Of a stretch of 64,000 bases of DNA, positions 44,238-55,029 are shown piece by piece. Each line of letters begins with the position of its first letter. The first letter of the stretch is position 1. Under the pieces are notes generated by a model. That model did not search any database. It was not told the DNA's origin and saw nothing but the letters and a program-made list of their open reading frames with translations. The position numbers were made by a program, and so were the translations under genes. Origin of the DNA: Vombatus ursinus. Taxonomy: Eukaryota; Chordata; Mammalia; Diprotodontia; Vombatidae. The stretch covers positions 18,979,518-19,043,517 of the forward strand of contig NW_020954608.1 in NCBI RefSeq assembly GCF_900497805.2. Reading direction: 5' to 3'.

Positions 44238-45159
44238 TATAGGCAGCTAGGTAGCACAGTGGATATGATGCACTCTAGAGGTTAAGGGTCCTGGAACCCC
44301 AAAATCACGACACCCGGGGCCTGCCCGAAAGAATTCGACCCAAGCTTTCCTGTAGCCAAAAACAAAGTCTATTGTAGATCTGCCATATTAGCTAGCCTCT
44401 TAAGGAATCTGAGCATCTATGGGCTATTGGCTAGATTGTAAAAATCTGAGCATCTTAATGGAGACAAGATGGACCTTATATACAGAAAGACTGTGGGAGA
44501 GATCCAGGAGTGGCCAAGTAGTTTGGGGTGACTGGAGGAGAGGGCTAAGGAGATCTGGATGGGAGTGGCCAGTAAGCTGGGGTGAACAGAACTCCTGGGA
44601 CATAGACCTCGTGGCCAAGGGAGAATGGAGAAGGGTGGGAAATGGCCAGGGGCCATAGGAAGGTAGTCTATGAGGTAATAGAATTCCCAAGGGTGGAAAA
44701 TAGAGCCTAGGTGGGACCAAGGGTGGAAAGTGGCCTGGGGCCATAGGGAGGCAAGACAATAGAGGGGAGATTGGGTGTAGCCACAATGAAAGACCAGTTG
44801 ATGGGACCATAGCTGCCAGAGATTTGGCCATGTGGGAAAATACAGAGTCCATGAGGTAATAAAATTACCAAGGGTGGGAAATGGTCTGAGGCCAGAGTTT
44901 TTCCTTTTTGGAGCTCAGATTCCAACCCCATCAGATAGACTGCCAGGTATGGAGTCAGGAGGACCCAGCTTTCTGAGTTCAAATCTGGCCTCAGACACTT
45001 ATTAGATGTATGTCCCTGGGCAAGTCATTTAACCCTGTTTGCCTCAGTTTCCTCATCTGAAAATGAGCTGGAGAAGGAAATGGTAAACCACTCCAGTATC
45101 TTTGCCAAGAAAACCTTAAATAGAGTTAGGAAGAGTTGGACACGATTGAACAACTGAAC
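44238..45159 (+). repeat. RTE-tailed CORE-SINE, split by a solo LTR
   Basis: The head 'aggcagctaggtagcacagt' at 44241-44265 continues at 44934 as 'gatagactgccaggtatgga', 'gttcaaatctggcctcagac', 'gggcaagtcatttaaccc', 'ctggagaaggaaatggtaaa' and 'gttggacacgattgaac'. The 9-bp target duplication 'aactattat' is perfect (44229-44237 and 45160-45168). Confidence 0.92.
44266..44933 (-). mobile_element. solo LTR, intermediate form, class-I-like ERV (copy 4)
   Basis: It has TG..CA ends in minus orientation and the 4-bp flanking repeat 'gata' (44262-44265, 44934-44937). Parts: U3, TATA near 44475, R with an AATAAA-region near 44365, U5. U3 contains both the block shared with the short-form LTRs ('gggtggaaaa', 'gcctaggtggg') and a block near 44505-44560 shared with the long-form LTR at 6070 (antisense of 'cagtcactcc..ggccactcc'). 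It is inserted in the SINE head. Confidence 0.92.
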
Positions 45160-45540
45160 AACTATTATGTGCAAAGCAATGGGGTTGCAAAGACAAAAAG
45201 GAAAATAGTCCCATATACTCATATGAGAAAATACACAGTGATTTGAAGAGGAAAAGGGCACTAAAAATGAGGGATTAAGAAAAACTTCCCATACTAAGGT
45301 CTCAACTGAAGGTAGCCTTGAAAGAAGATAAGGATTTTCAAAAGGAAGGTGAGAAGGAAATGTGTTTCTGGCATGGGGAACAACCTATGGAAATAAATGG
45401 AGATGGAATGCTGAGTTCTGGGAAAAACAAGTCAGAGAATTTGGCTGAAAAAAAGTGTGAAATGCAGAAATGTGAGATGTTTAGAAAGGTAGGTTGGAGG
45501 TAAACTATGACATTAAAGGCAAAAGCCAATAATTTGGCTT

Positions 45541-45954
45541 TTGCTCAGGAAATCAAAATTTAGAGAGCATTAACAGAACATCACATCTTTCAGCAACATG
45601 GAACAACTGGATTCAGAATTTAATCAGTACAATTCATTATTAATAGTAGGAAGTTGTTATCACATCATGATGACTCAATTTTTTTTTCTGAATAAATAGG
45701 TAATATTAATAATCCATGAAAAGTAACACAAACTCAACATACAAACATAAAGTCAGTTATCTGTATAATATAAAAACAAAGAGAAATGTTTGCAATGACT
45801 TTTAAAAAAGAAAAAAAACGTCACCTGCTTCTTGGATAAAAAAAAGATAAAGATAATTATGCTCACTAAATTAGTGGGGGAAAACAATTGCCCTTCATTT
45901 ATATTCATTCACTTGATCTTGGCCCAAATAGGCTAATAAGCCCATGTCTTTCCA
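45541..45954. other. unassigned DNA
   Basis: A/T-rich. No repeat or exon was recognised. Confidence 0.5.
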
Positions 45955-46130
45955 TTTGAATACATAGACTTTTAGCCATGTGGCCAAATGCAATTTACTC
46001 TATTTTTCTGAGCCTCATTTTCTTCATCAATAAAATGGGGATAATAATTGGGCTACCTAATCCATGGTTATTGAAAGGCAAGTACTCTGTAAACCTTAAA
46101 GCACTATGGAAATGTGAATTATTGTAGCAT
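45955..46130 (+). repeat. MIR-type SINE
   Basis: 'cttttagccatgtggccaaa', 'gagcctcattttcttcatca', 'ataaaatggggataataat' and 'ctctgtaaaccttaaagcac' give the forward MIR order. Confidence 0.78.
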
Positions 46131-46364
46131 ATTTAGGAATTTCAAATTCAAATGGCAAATTTACTAAGGAAAATTATAATTAAATTAACACTATAAACTG
46201 ACTGACATCAGATTAGAATAGCTTCCTTACTGTTCTCTGAGTACATCATACTTATGCTTGGCTTTGCATTTTTGCTCATGCTATTTACTCTGACAGATAT
46301 GTCTTCCTCTCTGACAAATTCCTATACTTCTTTTTAAGCTTGCCTCAAGAGCTAAGTCTGTGAA

Positions 46365-46550
46365 GCATCAGTGAATAGAAGTTAGAAAGCTAGCTTCAGT
46401 GAAGAACATCTGTAATACTGGGCAAGTCACTTAACTTCTCATTGCCCCCAGGCAATTCTCCAAGACTATAAATTAAAGAAAAAGGTGCTGATTTGCAAGA
46501 ATTCTTCCTACAAGAATAACATCATAGGTCTGCTTCCCAGACAAACTCTG
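46365..46550 (+). repeat. CORE-SINE, type B (MAR1-like)
   Basis: 'gtaatactgggcaagtcact', 'cattgcccccaggcaattct', 'ccaagactataaattaaag' and 'ggtgctgatttgcaagaa'. The head is decayed. Confidence 0.7.
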
Positions 46551-46649
46551 GACCACACAATACTTTTTTTTTTCTTAATGAAATTCCTATAGCATTATAT
46601 TCTAGAACACCATATGGTAGATCATTAGTATGTAGTACTACTGGTGGAG

Positions 46650-46890
46650 GCAGCTAGGTGATGCAGTGGATAGAGTGCCAGGCCCGGAGTCAGGAAAACT
46701 TACATTCAAATCCAGCCTCAGATATTAACTAGCTGTGTGACCTTGGTCAAATCACTTAACCTCTATTTGCCTATTCCACTGGAGAAGGAAATGGCAAACC
46801 ATTCCAGTATCTTTGCCACAAAAACCTCCTACAGGGTCATGAAGAGTCAGACACAACTGAACAACTGAACAACAACAACAACTACTACTA
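46650..46890 (+). repeat. RTE-tailed CORE-SINE
   Basis: 'ggaggcagctaggtgatgca', 'ggatagagtgccaggcccgg', 'caaatccagcctcagatatt', 'actggagaaggaaatggcaa', 'gggtcatgaagagtcagac' and an (AAC)n/(ACT)n tail. Well preserved. Confidence 0.92.
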
Positions 46891-46894
46891 CTGA

Positions 46895-47030
46895 CCTAGG
46901 GACAGCAGTAATACCAAATATTTATGTGACGTTGGAGAAGTCACGTAAATTTCTTTGAGTTCTAGTTTCCTTATCTATGAAATTAGATGTTTGAATTTGA
47001 CAGGATAAAGAATCGGGTCAAATCTAGTAA
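46895..47030 (+). repeat. MIR-type SINE fragment
   Basis: 'tggagaagtcacgtaaattt', 'tagtttccttatctatgaaa' and 'tagatgtttgaatttgac' match the forward MIR 3' half. Confidence 0.6.
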
Positions 47031-47279
47031 GATGAAATGCGATATAAATTCTTGGATTTCTTTAAAATCAGTTTTTTTAGTTGGGAGGATAGAAGCTTGT
47101 CTGAAAAAAAAATCTTAGAGTTTTATTTGATGTCCAGTTCAGTATAAGCTAACAGTATTTTTGTGACAATCAAAAAAGTTAATGTGATTTTGGCCTTCAT
47201 AAAGAGAAGCATGGTTTTCAGAAATAAGGAGATGTTGGTTCCTTTACATTTTTCTCTGTTCAAAAACCCATCAGAAGTA

Positions 47280-48145
47280 CATACAATTGTCACTTTAGGT
47301 AAATTCACATTATGCAAATTTGACTTTGCTTAAAGAAATGGAAAGATGTAACATGTATGTAGAGAATTTGGAAGAAAAAAGTGTACTTACAGTTCATTCC
47401 AAATTTTCGTGGATCTGACAAAAATGAACTTTCAAAGAAGTGAGTAACAAAATTGTAAAATTAACCCAAGAATTGGAGCTAGAAGTGGATGAGAATGATG
47501 TGGAGGAATTGAGTCTTATGGAGAAGAACTGTTGTATGAGAATCTGGTTGAGCTGCTAGCTGCAAAGATTGAAGAGGAGGAAAGGAAGGCTTCAGGAACC
47601 AAGAGCAAACCAAAAAGGTTCACAACAAAACAGTTGGCATAAGCATGTCATCATGTGAATGAATTTTTTTTCTTGTATTGAAAGAATGGATCCAAAAATT
47701 CAAGATTTTAAAAGTTCAAAGACTAGTTGAGGATAATATATGCTAATATTAAACACACAAATGGGGGGGGCGGGGAATGGCCACTGTCTAATCACCTCTT
47801 GATGGCTTCATAAAAAAATTTGTGCAGCCAAACACCAGTGAACGCCAGGTGCAGTGGGTGGGGAAGGGACAATGTATTGCAAACCTATATTAATTTTACA
47901 ATACCGTGCATACATTATCATTAACTTTACCTTTCATTTCAAATTATGTTTATCACCATGGTATAGTGTTTAAGATGTGCATTTTAGTACACTTTATGAT
48001 TTGCTTAAAGGTATTATTTTGGATATGCCTTTATTGTATAGGTTGAATGAAGCGGGTCATTGGGGCAAATTCACATTACATAAAATTCAATTTATGTAGA
48101 GGTCTGCAGAATGGTCCACTTACATAAAGAGAGAACTATATTGTG
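47280..48145 (+). mobile_element. Tigger/pogo-type DNA transposon remnant
   Basis: The interior at about 47470-47710 translates, with frame changes, into the C-terminal part of a Tigger-type transposase: LELEVDENDVEELS, ELLYENLVELLAAKIEEEER, PKRFTTKQLA and IERMDPKIQDF. The family normally shows an acidic 'EL..EdLvEL' stretch, then KRFT.KqLa and a DPNieRf motif. The right side (48060-48145) carries repeated 'attcacatta', 'ttcaatttatgtag' and 'acttacataaagag' words typical of Tigger ends. A similar 'aaattcacattatgcaaa' lies at 47299. The DDE catalytic core is absent, so the copy is internally deleted and dead. The ends are not exactly placed. Confidence 0.55.
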
Positions 48146-48345
48146 TTCAGTTCTGAGTACTACAAATTAAGAAGGACATTGATAAACAGGAGAGTGTGCA
48201 GAGAATGGTAAAGGAGGAATTGAATCCATGTCATATGAGGAGTGGTTGAAGGAACATGTTAAGTCTGGATAACAGAAGATTTAGGAAGTCATGATAGCTG
48301 CTGCCTTCAAGTCCATAAAAAGTTGGCATGTTGTTGTAGGGATGG
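48146..48345 (+). repeat. CR1/L3 LINE 3' region fragment
   Basis: 'tgtgttcagttctgagtact', 'aagaaggacattgataaaca', 'ggagagtgtgcagagaatgg', 'atgtcatatgaggagtgg', 'ttgaaggaacatgttaag' and 'gctgccttcaagtccataa' match the conserved 3' coding part of CR1/L3 elements in sense orientation. The frame is broken. Confidence 0.72.
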
Positions 48346-48516
48346 TCTGATCCAGGCTGGTCTGATGATTCAGATCCAGGTTAGAATGGAATGAAAGATA
48401 CTTGTAGATCATTTAACAATTAACAATAATAATAAGAATTTTACTTTGCCATAGAATAGAAAGAACATTAAGCAAGGACACAGCATTGATTCATTTCACC
48501 AAAGTTTTACTGTTTT

Positions 48517-48534
48517 TGTGTGTGTGTGTGTGTG
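48517..48534. repeat. (TG)n microsatellite
   Basis: Nine or so TG units, followed by 'acatgtgtgta'. Confidence 0.9.
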
Positions 48535-48549
48535 ACATGTGTGTATTAT

Positions 48550-48935
48550 GTGGAAGCCTGAGGGACCTGTTCCTAAATCTTCTGGTCCCTTTTTTGGTCA
48601 TGAAATCTTCCCCTACTCATAAATGTTAAAGGTACTTTCTCAATTGTTCCTCTTACTTATGTATGATGTCACCCTTCATTTCTAAGTCATGTATCTGGAG
48701 CTAATCTTGGTATGTGGTGTGAGGTCTTGATCTATCCCCAATTTCTATTAGCCTTCTTTCTAATTTTTCCAGCAGTTTTTGTGAAAAAAAAAAATTCTTA
48801 CCACTATTAGCTGGAGTCTTTGAGCTTATCAAATACTATGCTTTTGTGTTTGATTTAATTTAGGCTTCTGAACAAAATTAACTTTAATGTTTCCTAAAGG
48901 ATTTTGATGTATGGGGGGAATAGAGAAAGACTGCT
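48550..48935 (-). repeat. L1 ORF2 fragment, antisense
   Basis: 'tcttcccctactcataaat', 'tatctggagctaatcttgg', 'tggtgtgaggtcttgatct' and 'tttccagcagtttttgtg' match the antisense of the late ORF2 region of mammalian L1 ('aggtctgatttc..ccatttt' landmark area). Short and decayed. Confidence 0.6.
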
Positions 48936-50609
48936 CTTATTATTCTAATTAAAATTTTGGAGCATATAATTAGAGCATACCTATCAGCTTTTATTACTTC
49001 AATTGATCAGCTTATGCAACATCAATTATCCACCACCACCCTCACTCTGTCATGAAATACATGAATAAGAAGGGGTTGCTTTGAATGTCACTGGGTGGCC
49101 CTCTGGAGAGTACCAGAAGTGCTCAAGATATAATGGGCATCTTAAAAATATGAGGTTTGGTTTTTTTTTTTTAATTTCTAGAACCTGGGCTCTGGTCCAT
49201 TAAAATACCAAGACCTTCAAGTGAGGTTAGTGGAGATTGGAGGAAGGGGGAACAAAGAAGTAGTTGTTCAACCTTAGGGTATAAAAAGTCCAAAGCTTTT
49301 GCTATGGAATTAGTCATAACATTTGAACAGGTAGCTTTATCAGTTATAGCTTGGAAAGTATGCTTTCCCAAGTAATGATAGCAATAAAACACGTCATATA
49401 GCACCCTATAGTGGAGGCACCTTTTAATTTCCATAATTATATTGGTTTTCAGGGTAAATGGAGATAGAGAAAAATAAGGAACCATGAAATAATTTGCATG
49501 TGGAGAAATTCATGTCACTGTACCAGATGACCTGTGAGATCTCTTCTTCTTTTAGATCTATGAACCTATAATCTTATTCATAATTCTTCCAATATTTTTC
49601 TTTTACCTCAATGACAGCCAAAAAAAACCAAAACAAAACATTTTTTCCTCTCTCAAATTAACCCACTTTTTGTCAAGGCAGACATACATGAACTACTTGA
49701 TAGGTTCTTTTCTGGATGTCAGAAAGAGTTATGATCCCTTTTTTTTGGTCCCAAAAATCTTTATTTTGCCTTTGTAACTCTACTTCACTATTCCAAATGC
49801 CTCTTAATTCCACTTTAACCCATTTAGTGATAATATTGAGTGTCCTTCATATCCTAAAATATTTCTATGTGATGTGCCTCCCCAACTTGAATTCAGATAA
49901 GAACACAGATTGATGCTTGATAGTGTAACCGTGATCTAGAAATACATTATGAGTGACCTCCTGCTGTTATTTGGTGTGAAATGTTGCATCTAACTGTTGA
50001 TCTGAAGCTTTTTTGCAGATGTGTGGCATGGGAAGATAAGTCCATTTGTTCACAGACCTACATCTTACTTTGTCACTCCAATCTCAGTGTTTGAGTGTCA
50101 ACTAAAATAAGTAAGCATTCATGGCCGTACTTGATCACTTTACTAGATAACGATCTCTTGCTGCCAATGTTCATTAGTGCAGCTGTTAGTACCTTCATAC
50201 TAGTGAAAAGGGGAAAAAAAAATCATGCAGTTACTATATCTGCTCTTCATCTGCAAGTGAGAAGTATAGTAGCATGAGCTGCAGGAGGGTGGAAAAGCAC
50301 TCGACACCAAAGGCTGAGCTCAATTGTCCTTTGATCCAGCTTTTCAAAGGTCAGCATATGGCCAAGTTCAACATATGGCTGGGGACAAACTGTCTTATGG
50401 AGATTGACAGTTGCCTATCACTATTAACTCTGAATGAAAAATAAATGCTTATACAAAGCTATTCAGTTATTTCATGTCTTTTTGCTTGCCAGCGCAGAAA
50501 ACAGAATGAAGAAATTACTAAATAGTTAATTTATTATATATACAATAATTTCAATTTATTCAGCCATTACTTTCTTAGAGCTATTTCCTTGCTTTCAAAA
50601 ACACCCTTG
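48936..50609. other. unassigned DNA
   Basis: Apart from a probable MIR 3' scrap at about 49520-49580 ('accagatgacctgtgagatc'), nothing was recognised. The minus-strand frame at 49171-49485 (104 codons) has no domain. Confidence 0.5.
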
Positions 50610-50700
50610 AAAAGTAGTTGGGAAGGTCAAATGAGACAATATTTGTAAAAAGAACTTAGCACTGTGCCTGCCACGTAGTAAGTGCATGTATGAACACTTA
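50610..50700 (+). repeat. MIR-type SINE 3' fragment
   Basis: 'gtcaaatgagacaatatttg', 'taaaaagaacttagcactgt' and 'cgtagtaagtgcatgta' form the MIR tail. Confidence 0.7.
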
Positions 50701-50850
50701 TTCCCAAATTTATCCTGTATGTATCTTGTTTGTACATATCCATTTTACATGTTATCTCTCCTATTGAAATGTGAGCTCCTTGACAGCAAGAACTCTTTTT
50801 CCCTTTCTTGGTGTGCCCAGCAATTAGCACAATGCCTGACACATAGTAAT
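50701..50850 (+). repeat. L2 LINE 3' end
   Basis: 'gtgagctccttgacagcaag', 'tttcttggtgtgcccagcaa' and 'cacaatgcctgacacatag' are the L2 tail in sense orientation. Confidence 0.82.
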
Positions 50851-50859
50851 TATCTATCT

Positions 50860-50965
50860 ATATTTTTTTTGTGTATATATAAATATATACACATACATAT
50901 ACACATATATTTGTATATATACATATACACAGATACATATACACACACACACACACACATATACA
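50860..50965. repeat. (TA)n/(CA)n compound microsatellite
   Basis: Interrupted 'atatacacata' words end in about ten perfect CA units near 50941-50960. The Tyr/Ile-rich open frames on both strands here are products of the repeat. Confidence 0.92.
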
Positions 50966-51319
50966 CACTTCTGACTGACTTTGCTATGTTGAGAAAGATA
51001 GGATTGCTCTGTCTGGCTAAGGTGATATGGGGGGAAAAAATCAGAGATTCCAGAACACCCAAATTCTAACCATAGAGGCTTGTAGTATTGTCTTTGGAAA
51101 ATTAATAGTACAGTCAGATGTCTGAGAGGGTGGGAGTTTTCTTTGGTTAAGTTGGGAAAAAAAGTTTACCTATTGGACAGCAGAAGTAATAGGAGGGAGT
51201 GCTCACTCCCTCTTGTCGCCCCAGGACTTGGATTGCGAGTATCTTCAATCTTTTCCAGCCATCCCTTATATCCTCCCAGTGGCCACTGCCTTTGACTCCC
51301 CTCCCACCCCAAAGTATAT
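50966..51319. other. unassigned DNA
   Basis: Nothing was recognised. Confidence 0.5.
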
Positions 51320-52100
51320 GAGTGGAAGTTTAAAAAAAAAAAAAGCACAAAAAAACACGGGGGAATTGGCCACGTGACCAGCTAGGAAAAAACCCCTGCC
51401 CCACCAGAGAGCTCTTTAAGCTTATATTCCCTTTAGCCTAGGGGAAGAAGGACTGTATCCCCAAGGGCTTGCTAATCCTATTCTTTAGAGAAGTTTATCA
51501 AACATAAGCATTAGTAAGACTCTCTGATATAGCAAAGGATCTCCCAAACAGGACAGAATCGTAGGACCCCGGGTTAAAGGCTCTGGAGCTAGAAGGGGCC
51601 TCACGGATGCTTTGGGCCTCCCAGTCCTGGGATTTAAAGAAAGGTTCTGGAAGTTCCGTCTCTTTTTCTCTGTATACAGGCAGCTCTGCTATAACTGTGA
51701 GTTTGGAAAACATGAATTTGTTTTAATTCAACCTATACATTAGGGAACATGTTTAGCATAATGGGAATTTCAAATTAGCTTGGCTGAGATTTCTTCCACT
51801 GGAGAAATAGAGAATACAGAAAACTGCCCAACTTCACAATAACTCAAAAGCTGCGACCGCTTCAACGCCCACTACAAGCAACTTCGGGTCTTTGTCAAGG
51901 TAAAATGTCATATTTATTGTATATATCCTGGTGCTGTGGGAGCTGAAGGCTGAGGAGGCTTGGGCTGCACAGACCCCCCTCCCTTCAGACAGCCTGGCCC
52001 TACTTGTTATCAGGGCCTCTGACAAAGTGGTCAGGCCACTATTTACTATAGTATTTATGCATTTTGTAACCACTTACCATGTATAAAACTGTGCTGCTTT
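51320..52100. other. unique, GC-richer block with an exon-like CpG segment
   Basis: This block has more GC and more CpG than its surroundings and few repeats. A likely MIR-type scrap lies at 51545-51610 ('ctctggagctagaaggggcc'). At 51851-51899, 49 bases hold four CpGs, preceded by AG and followed directly by 'gtaaaatg', an acceptable splice donor. One frame reads CDRFNAHYKQLRVFVK with no stop. The polypyrimidine tract before the AG is poor, and I cannot link the peptide to any protein. It may be a small exon, a non-coding RNA exon, a conserved element, or chance. Confidence 0.3.
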
Positions 52101-52624
52101 TTTTTTTAATGTGTCTCTAATTCCTTTTTGCCAGTAAGGTCTCTGAATTTTAATTGTATGATTTTGCATGTGAAGTGTTTCTTGGGAATATGTAAACTTA
52201 CGGTCCTTGTTCCTCTCTCTTTTGGCAATTCTCATTTCACCAAGACTGAAGCCTTAAGCCTGCATGATTATGATTGATCATTATACAGCTGATGAATTCA
52301 AAAGTAAAAAAACAAATACAACAGTAACTTAAAAAAGGAAAGCTTTGGACTAAACACCTATCCTACTAGACAGAAAGACAAAAATTAAAAAACAAAATCC
52401 AACTAACATGCATTTATTCAATCTAGCAAACATCTGTTAAATATTCACTGCGTATACAAAAATACTTGTAGCAAAAGTTTCTGCAGTAGCAATGAACGTA
52501 AATAAATTGGGGAAAGTCTGGCTTAGCAAATTATATAACAATGTGATTGAACGTTATTGCATTTTAACAAAAATACACATAAAGAATTAAAAAGAAAACT
52601 CGGGCAGATTTATAGGAATTGTAC
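52101..52624. other. unassigned DNA
   Basis: A/T-rich. No family was recognised. Confidence 0.5.
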
Positions 52625-52760
52625 AGAACTTCTGTATACATAATTGTTTGTATGTTGTCTCTCCCATTAGAATGTCAGCTGCTTTAAGGCAGGGCTACGG
52701 TTTTGCCTTTCTTTTTATTCCCAATGCTTAACACTTAGTAAATGCTTATTGACAAAGTCT
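52625..52760 (+). repeat. L2 LINE 3' end
   Basis: 'cattagaatgtcagctgctt', 'taaggcagggctacgg', 'attcccaatgcttaacac' and 'gtaaatgcttattgacaaa'. Confidence 0.83.
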
Positions 52761-53442
52761 CCAGAACTCATCTTACTTTTTCCCCATCAGTAATATGAAG
52801 GCAAAATTCAGTGTGTGTTCAGACTTTTTTTTTTTTTGTAAGTACTTATTTTATTAGAATTGTTGTATGTATCACCTAAATGCTTCACTGCTTCAAGAGA
52901 GAGGGTGTGAGGTATAGGTGGTGAAATGTATGTCATTAGAGAAACTTATTACTGACAAGAGGGTGTTGAGGCAAGCTGGAGATTAAGATACTAGGTTTCA
53001 GCTGCTTCTCCACATACTCCCACCAGGAAAGACATGCATACATTTTTATTTCCAGTTAGGGTAAAAGGGTATGGCCAGAAAATGGTTAAAACTTTCCTGA
53101 ATGCAGGGCCTTCCCCACCCCCCTATCCCCCCCAATCCCAGGAAAAAAGATAATTTAATATCTAATTATATGGACAAATGGGGGAAAGTGGTAAGGGAAG
53201 AGAGAGAAGTGAAGTCTAGAGCTTCAAGAGTCCTTAAGAAGTTATCATAGCATTTCCCCTGCCTCTATGCAAGAAGAATTTAGGTAAATAAATATAATCC
53301 TAAAATGAAGATGAATAGGAGGAAGGAGTTCTGTGAGTTGGTTTTGTGGTACTGAAGGTGGGTTTAGGAATGGGTAGGGAAGAGGAGTAGGGGAAGCAGT
53401 TGTGTACAAAGCACGGTGTCTGAGAGGGGATAACATCTTCAT
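52761..53442. other. unassigned DNA
   Basis: A C-rich run lies near 53115. Nothing else was recognised. Confidence 0.5.
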
Positions 53443-53587
53443 TTATTTTTTTTTTTGCTTAGGCAGTCAGGATTAAGTGACTTACCCAGGGTCATACAGC
53501 TAGTAAGTGTCAAGTGTCTTAGGTTGGATTTGAACTCGGGTCCTCCTGACTCCAAGGTTCTATACACTGTACCACCTAGCTGCCCCT
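53443..53587 (-). repeat. tRNA-derived CORE-SINE (WSINE-like)
   Basis: A T-run, then 'gattaagtgacttacccagg', 'gtcatacagctagtaagtgt', 'ggatttgaactcgggtcct' and 'accacctagctgcccctga'. Confidence 0.93.
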
Positions 53588-54029
53588 GACATCTTCACTT
53601 TCAAGGATGGGTGAGGATGCCCAATGGCACAAGTGGAGAGGAACCAGAATTTTTTTTTTCCTTGGTGCCCCTGCTTAGTCTTTTATACTGTTAGGGTAGT
53701 GTTCTATTTGGGCAGAAGTTTACCCCAGGAACAGTACTAGCAACTTCTTTCCTTCCCTAAAAGATCTTCTGAGACCCCTCCTCAGGCAGCTGGCCTAGAA
53801 GAACAATACGGATATTTGCACTACTTGGATGAGCTGGAAATCACCGACTCCAAGTTCCTAGTGAGATGAAGGACTACTAGGCTTTCATATCTGTACTACC
53901 ACTGTGTCCTAATGTCCCCCACACCTTACCATTTGCTCCAATGGCACAATGTAAAGATCCCTGGGTCTTGCCATCCTCCCTTCTATGGAACCTAAAAGGA
54001 CTTTTAGGCCTTGCTATCCACCTTGTAGC
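53588..54029. other. unassigned DNA
   Basis: Nothing was recognised. Confidence 0.5.
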
Positions 54030-54160
54030 TGTACTCTTTTATAAATATTATCTCCCTCATTTAAAAGTGTTGGGCTTTTTTTTCTATTTGTAGCTCCAGT
54101 ACTTAATAGAGGACTTGACATGTACTAAGTGATTAATACATGCTTTTTCATTGATTCCAT
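54030..54160 (+). repeat. L2 LINE 3' end
   Basis: 'atttgtagctccagtactta', 'atagaggacttgacatgta' and 'ctaagtgattaatacatgc' are a diverged L2 tail. Just after it, 'agaggggtcaaata' at 54167 resembles a hAT MITE end without a partner. Confidence 0.6.
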
Positions 54161-54221
54161 TAGAATAGAGGGGTCAAATACATGTGTCAGCAACCCAGAT
54201 GATAACATTTGGAGTAATGTT

Positions 54222-54474
54222 GTAGTTGTTCACTCGTTTTAGTTGTATAAAACACTTCATGATCCCGTTTGGGTTTTTTATGTAAAGATATTGCAGTGGT
54301 CTGTCATTTCCTTCTCCAGGATATATTACAGATAAGGAAACTGAGGCAAACAGGGTTAAGTGATTTACCCAGGGTCACACAGCTATTAAGTGTCTGAAGC
54401 CGGATTTGAACTAAGGTCTTCCTTACTCTAGGCCCAGCACTCTCTCCACTGCACCACCCAGCTGCCCTTGGAAA
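54222..54474 (-). repeat. RTE-tailed CORE-SINE
   Basis: The antisense tail 'gtagttgttcactcgtttta', 'catgatcccgtttggg' and 'gtcatttccttctccagg', then the core 'gataaggaaactgaggcaaa' and head 'gcaccacccagctgccctt'. Confidence 0.88.
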
Positions 54475-54609
54475 AACCTCTGCACAAGCTATCTTTATTT
54501 GAAGCTTTTCTTAGAGCACTCAGTGGTGAGCAAGAGCCATAGAGAGAAACCATTCCCCTTGGGAGTTAACCTCCAGAACAGAAACAAATCTTTGTGAGTC
54601 CATAGGTTA

Positions 54610-54720
54610 CATAATGACCTTTTTAAATTTTGTATTTCCCCAAGAGAATGAAAGCTCCTTGTTGTCAAGGACTATTATTTTGTCTTTTTGTCCCTACTGC
54701 ATATTGTGTGAATTTAAAAT
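54610..54720 (+). repeat. L2 LINE 3' fragment
   Basis: 'aagagaatgaaagctccttg', 'ttgtcaaggactattatttt' and 'gtctttttgtccctactgc' resemble the L2 tail before its final segment. Confidence 0.6.
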
Positions 54721-55029
54721 ACAGCTCTTTTAGAACAATGCAAATGCCCTATCATCATGAGTCATTGATCTTAGTGTGTATGTTGGGGTGGGGGGAGGGC
54801 CTAGCTTTTCTCTTATAATGGGGATCAGTTTGTTTCTGCAAATTAACCTGTACCTCAGTCTAAAATCTGCTTTTTAACCTATATATCCTGCTCCCAAGGG
54901 ATGTGTCTTTGTTAGGAGTCTCCATATGGCTCAAGGCCAAATGGTCCCAATAACTTGCTGCTTAATTTAACTGTCTGACCACTCTGCAGTTTTGGGGAGC
55001 CAAAATTCATTGAGTGTGCTATGAAAATG
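54721..55029. other. unassigned DNA
   Basis: Nothing was recognised. Confidence 0.45.

Larger units (their letters stand above)
44212..45540 (+). repeat. ancient A/G-rich repeat, outer layer of a three-level nest
   Basis: The opening 'caataaacatttattaaact' at 44212 continues after the SINE as 'gtgcaaagcaatggggttg' (45168), 'gccttgaaagaagataagga', 'gtgtttctggcatgggga' and 'tttggctgaaaaaaagtg'. The SINE insertion is bracketed by 'aactattat'. Confidence 0.7.

Noticed and set aside
44417-44982. Open frames of 79-142 codons, also seen at 17539, 20338 and 24590 with the same peptide
   Set aside because: All lie in the U3 region of the solo LTR family. The shared peptide reflects the repeated LTR, which is non-coding there.
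50686-51069. 127-codon + strand open frame with Tyr/Ile/His repeats
   Set aside because: It runs through an L2 3' end and a TA/CA microsatellite.
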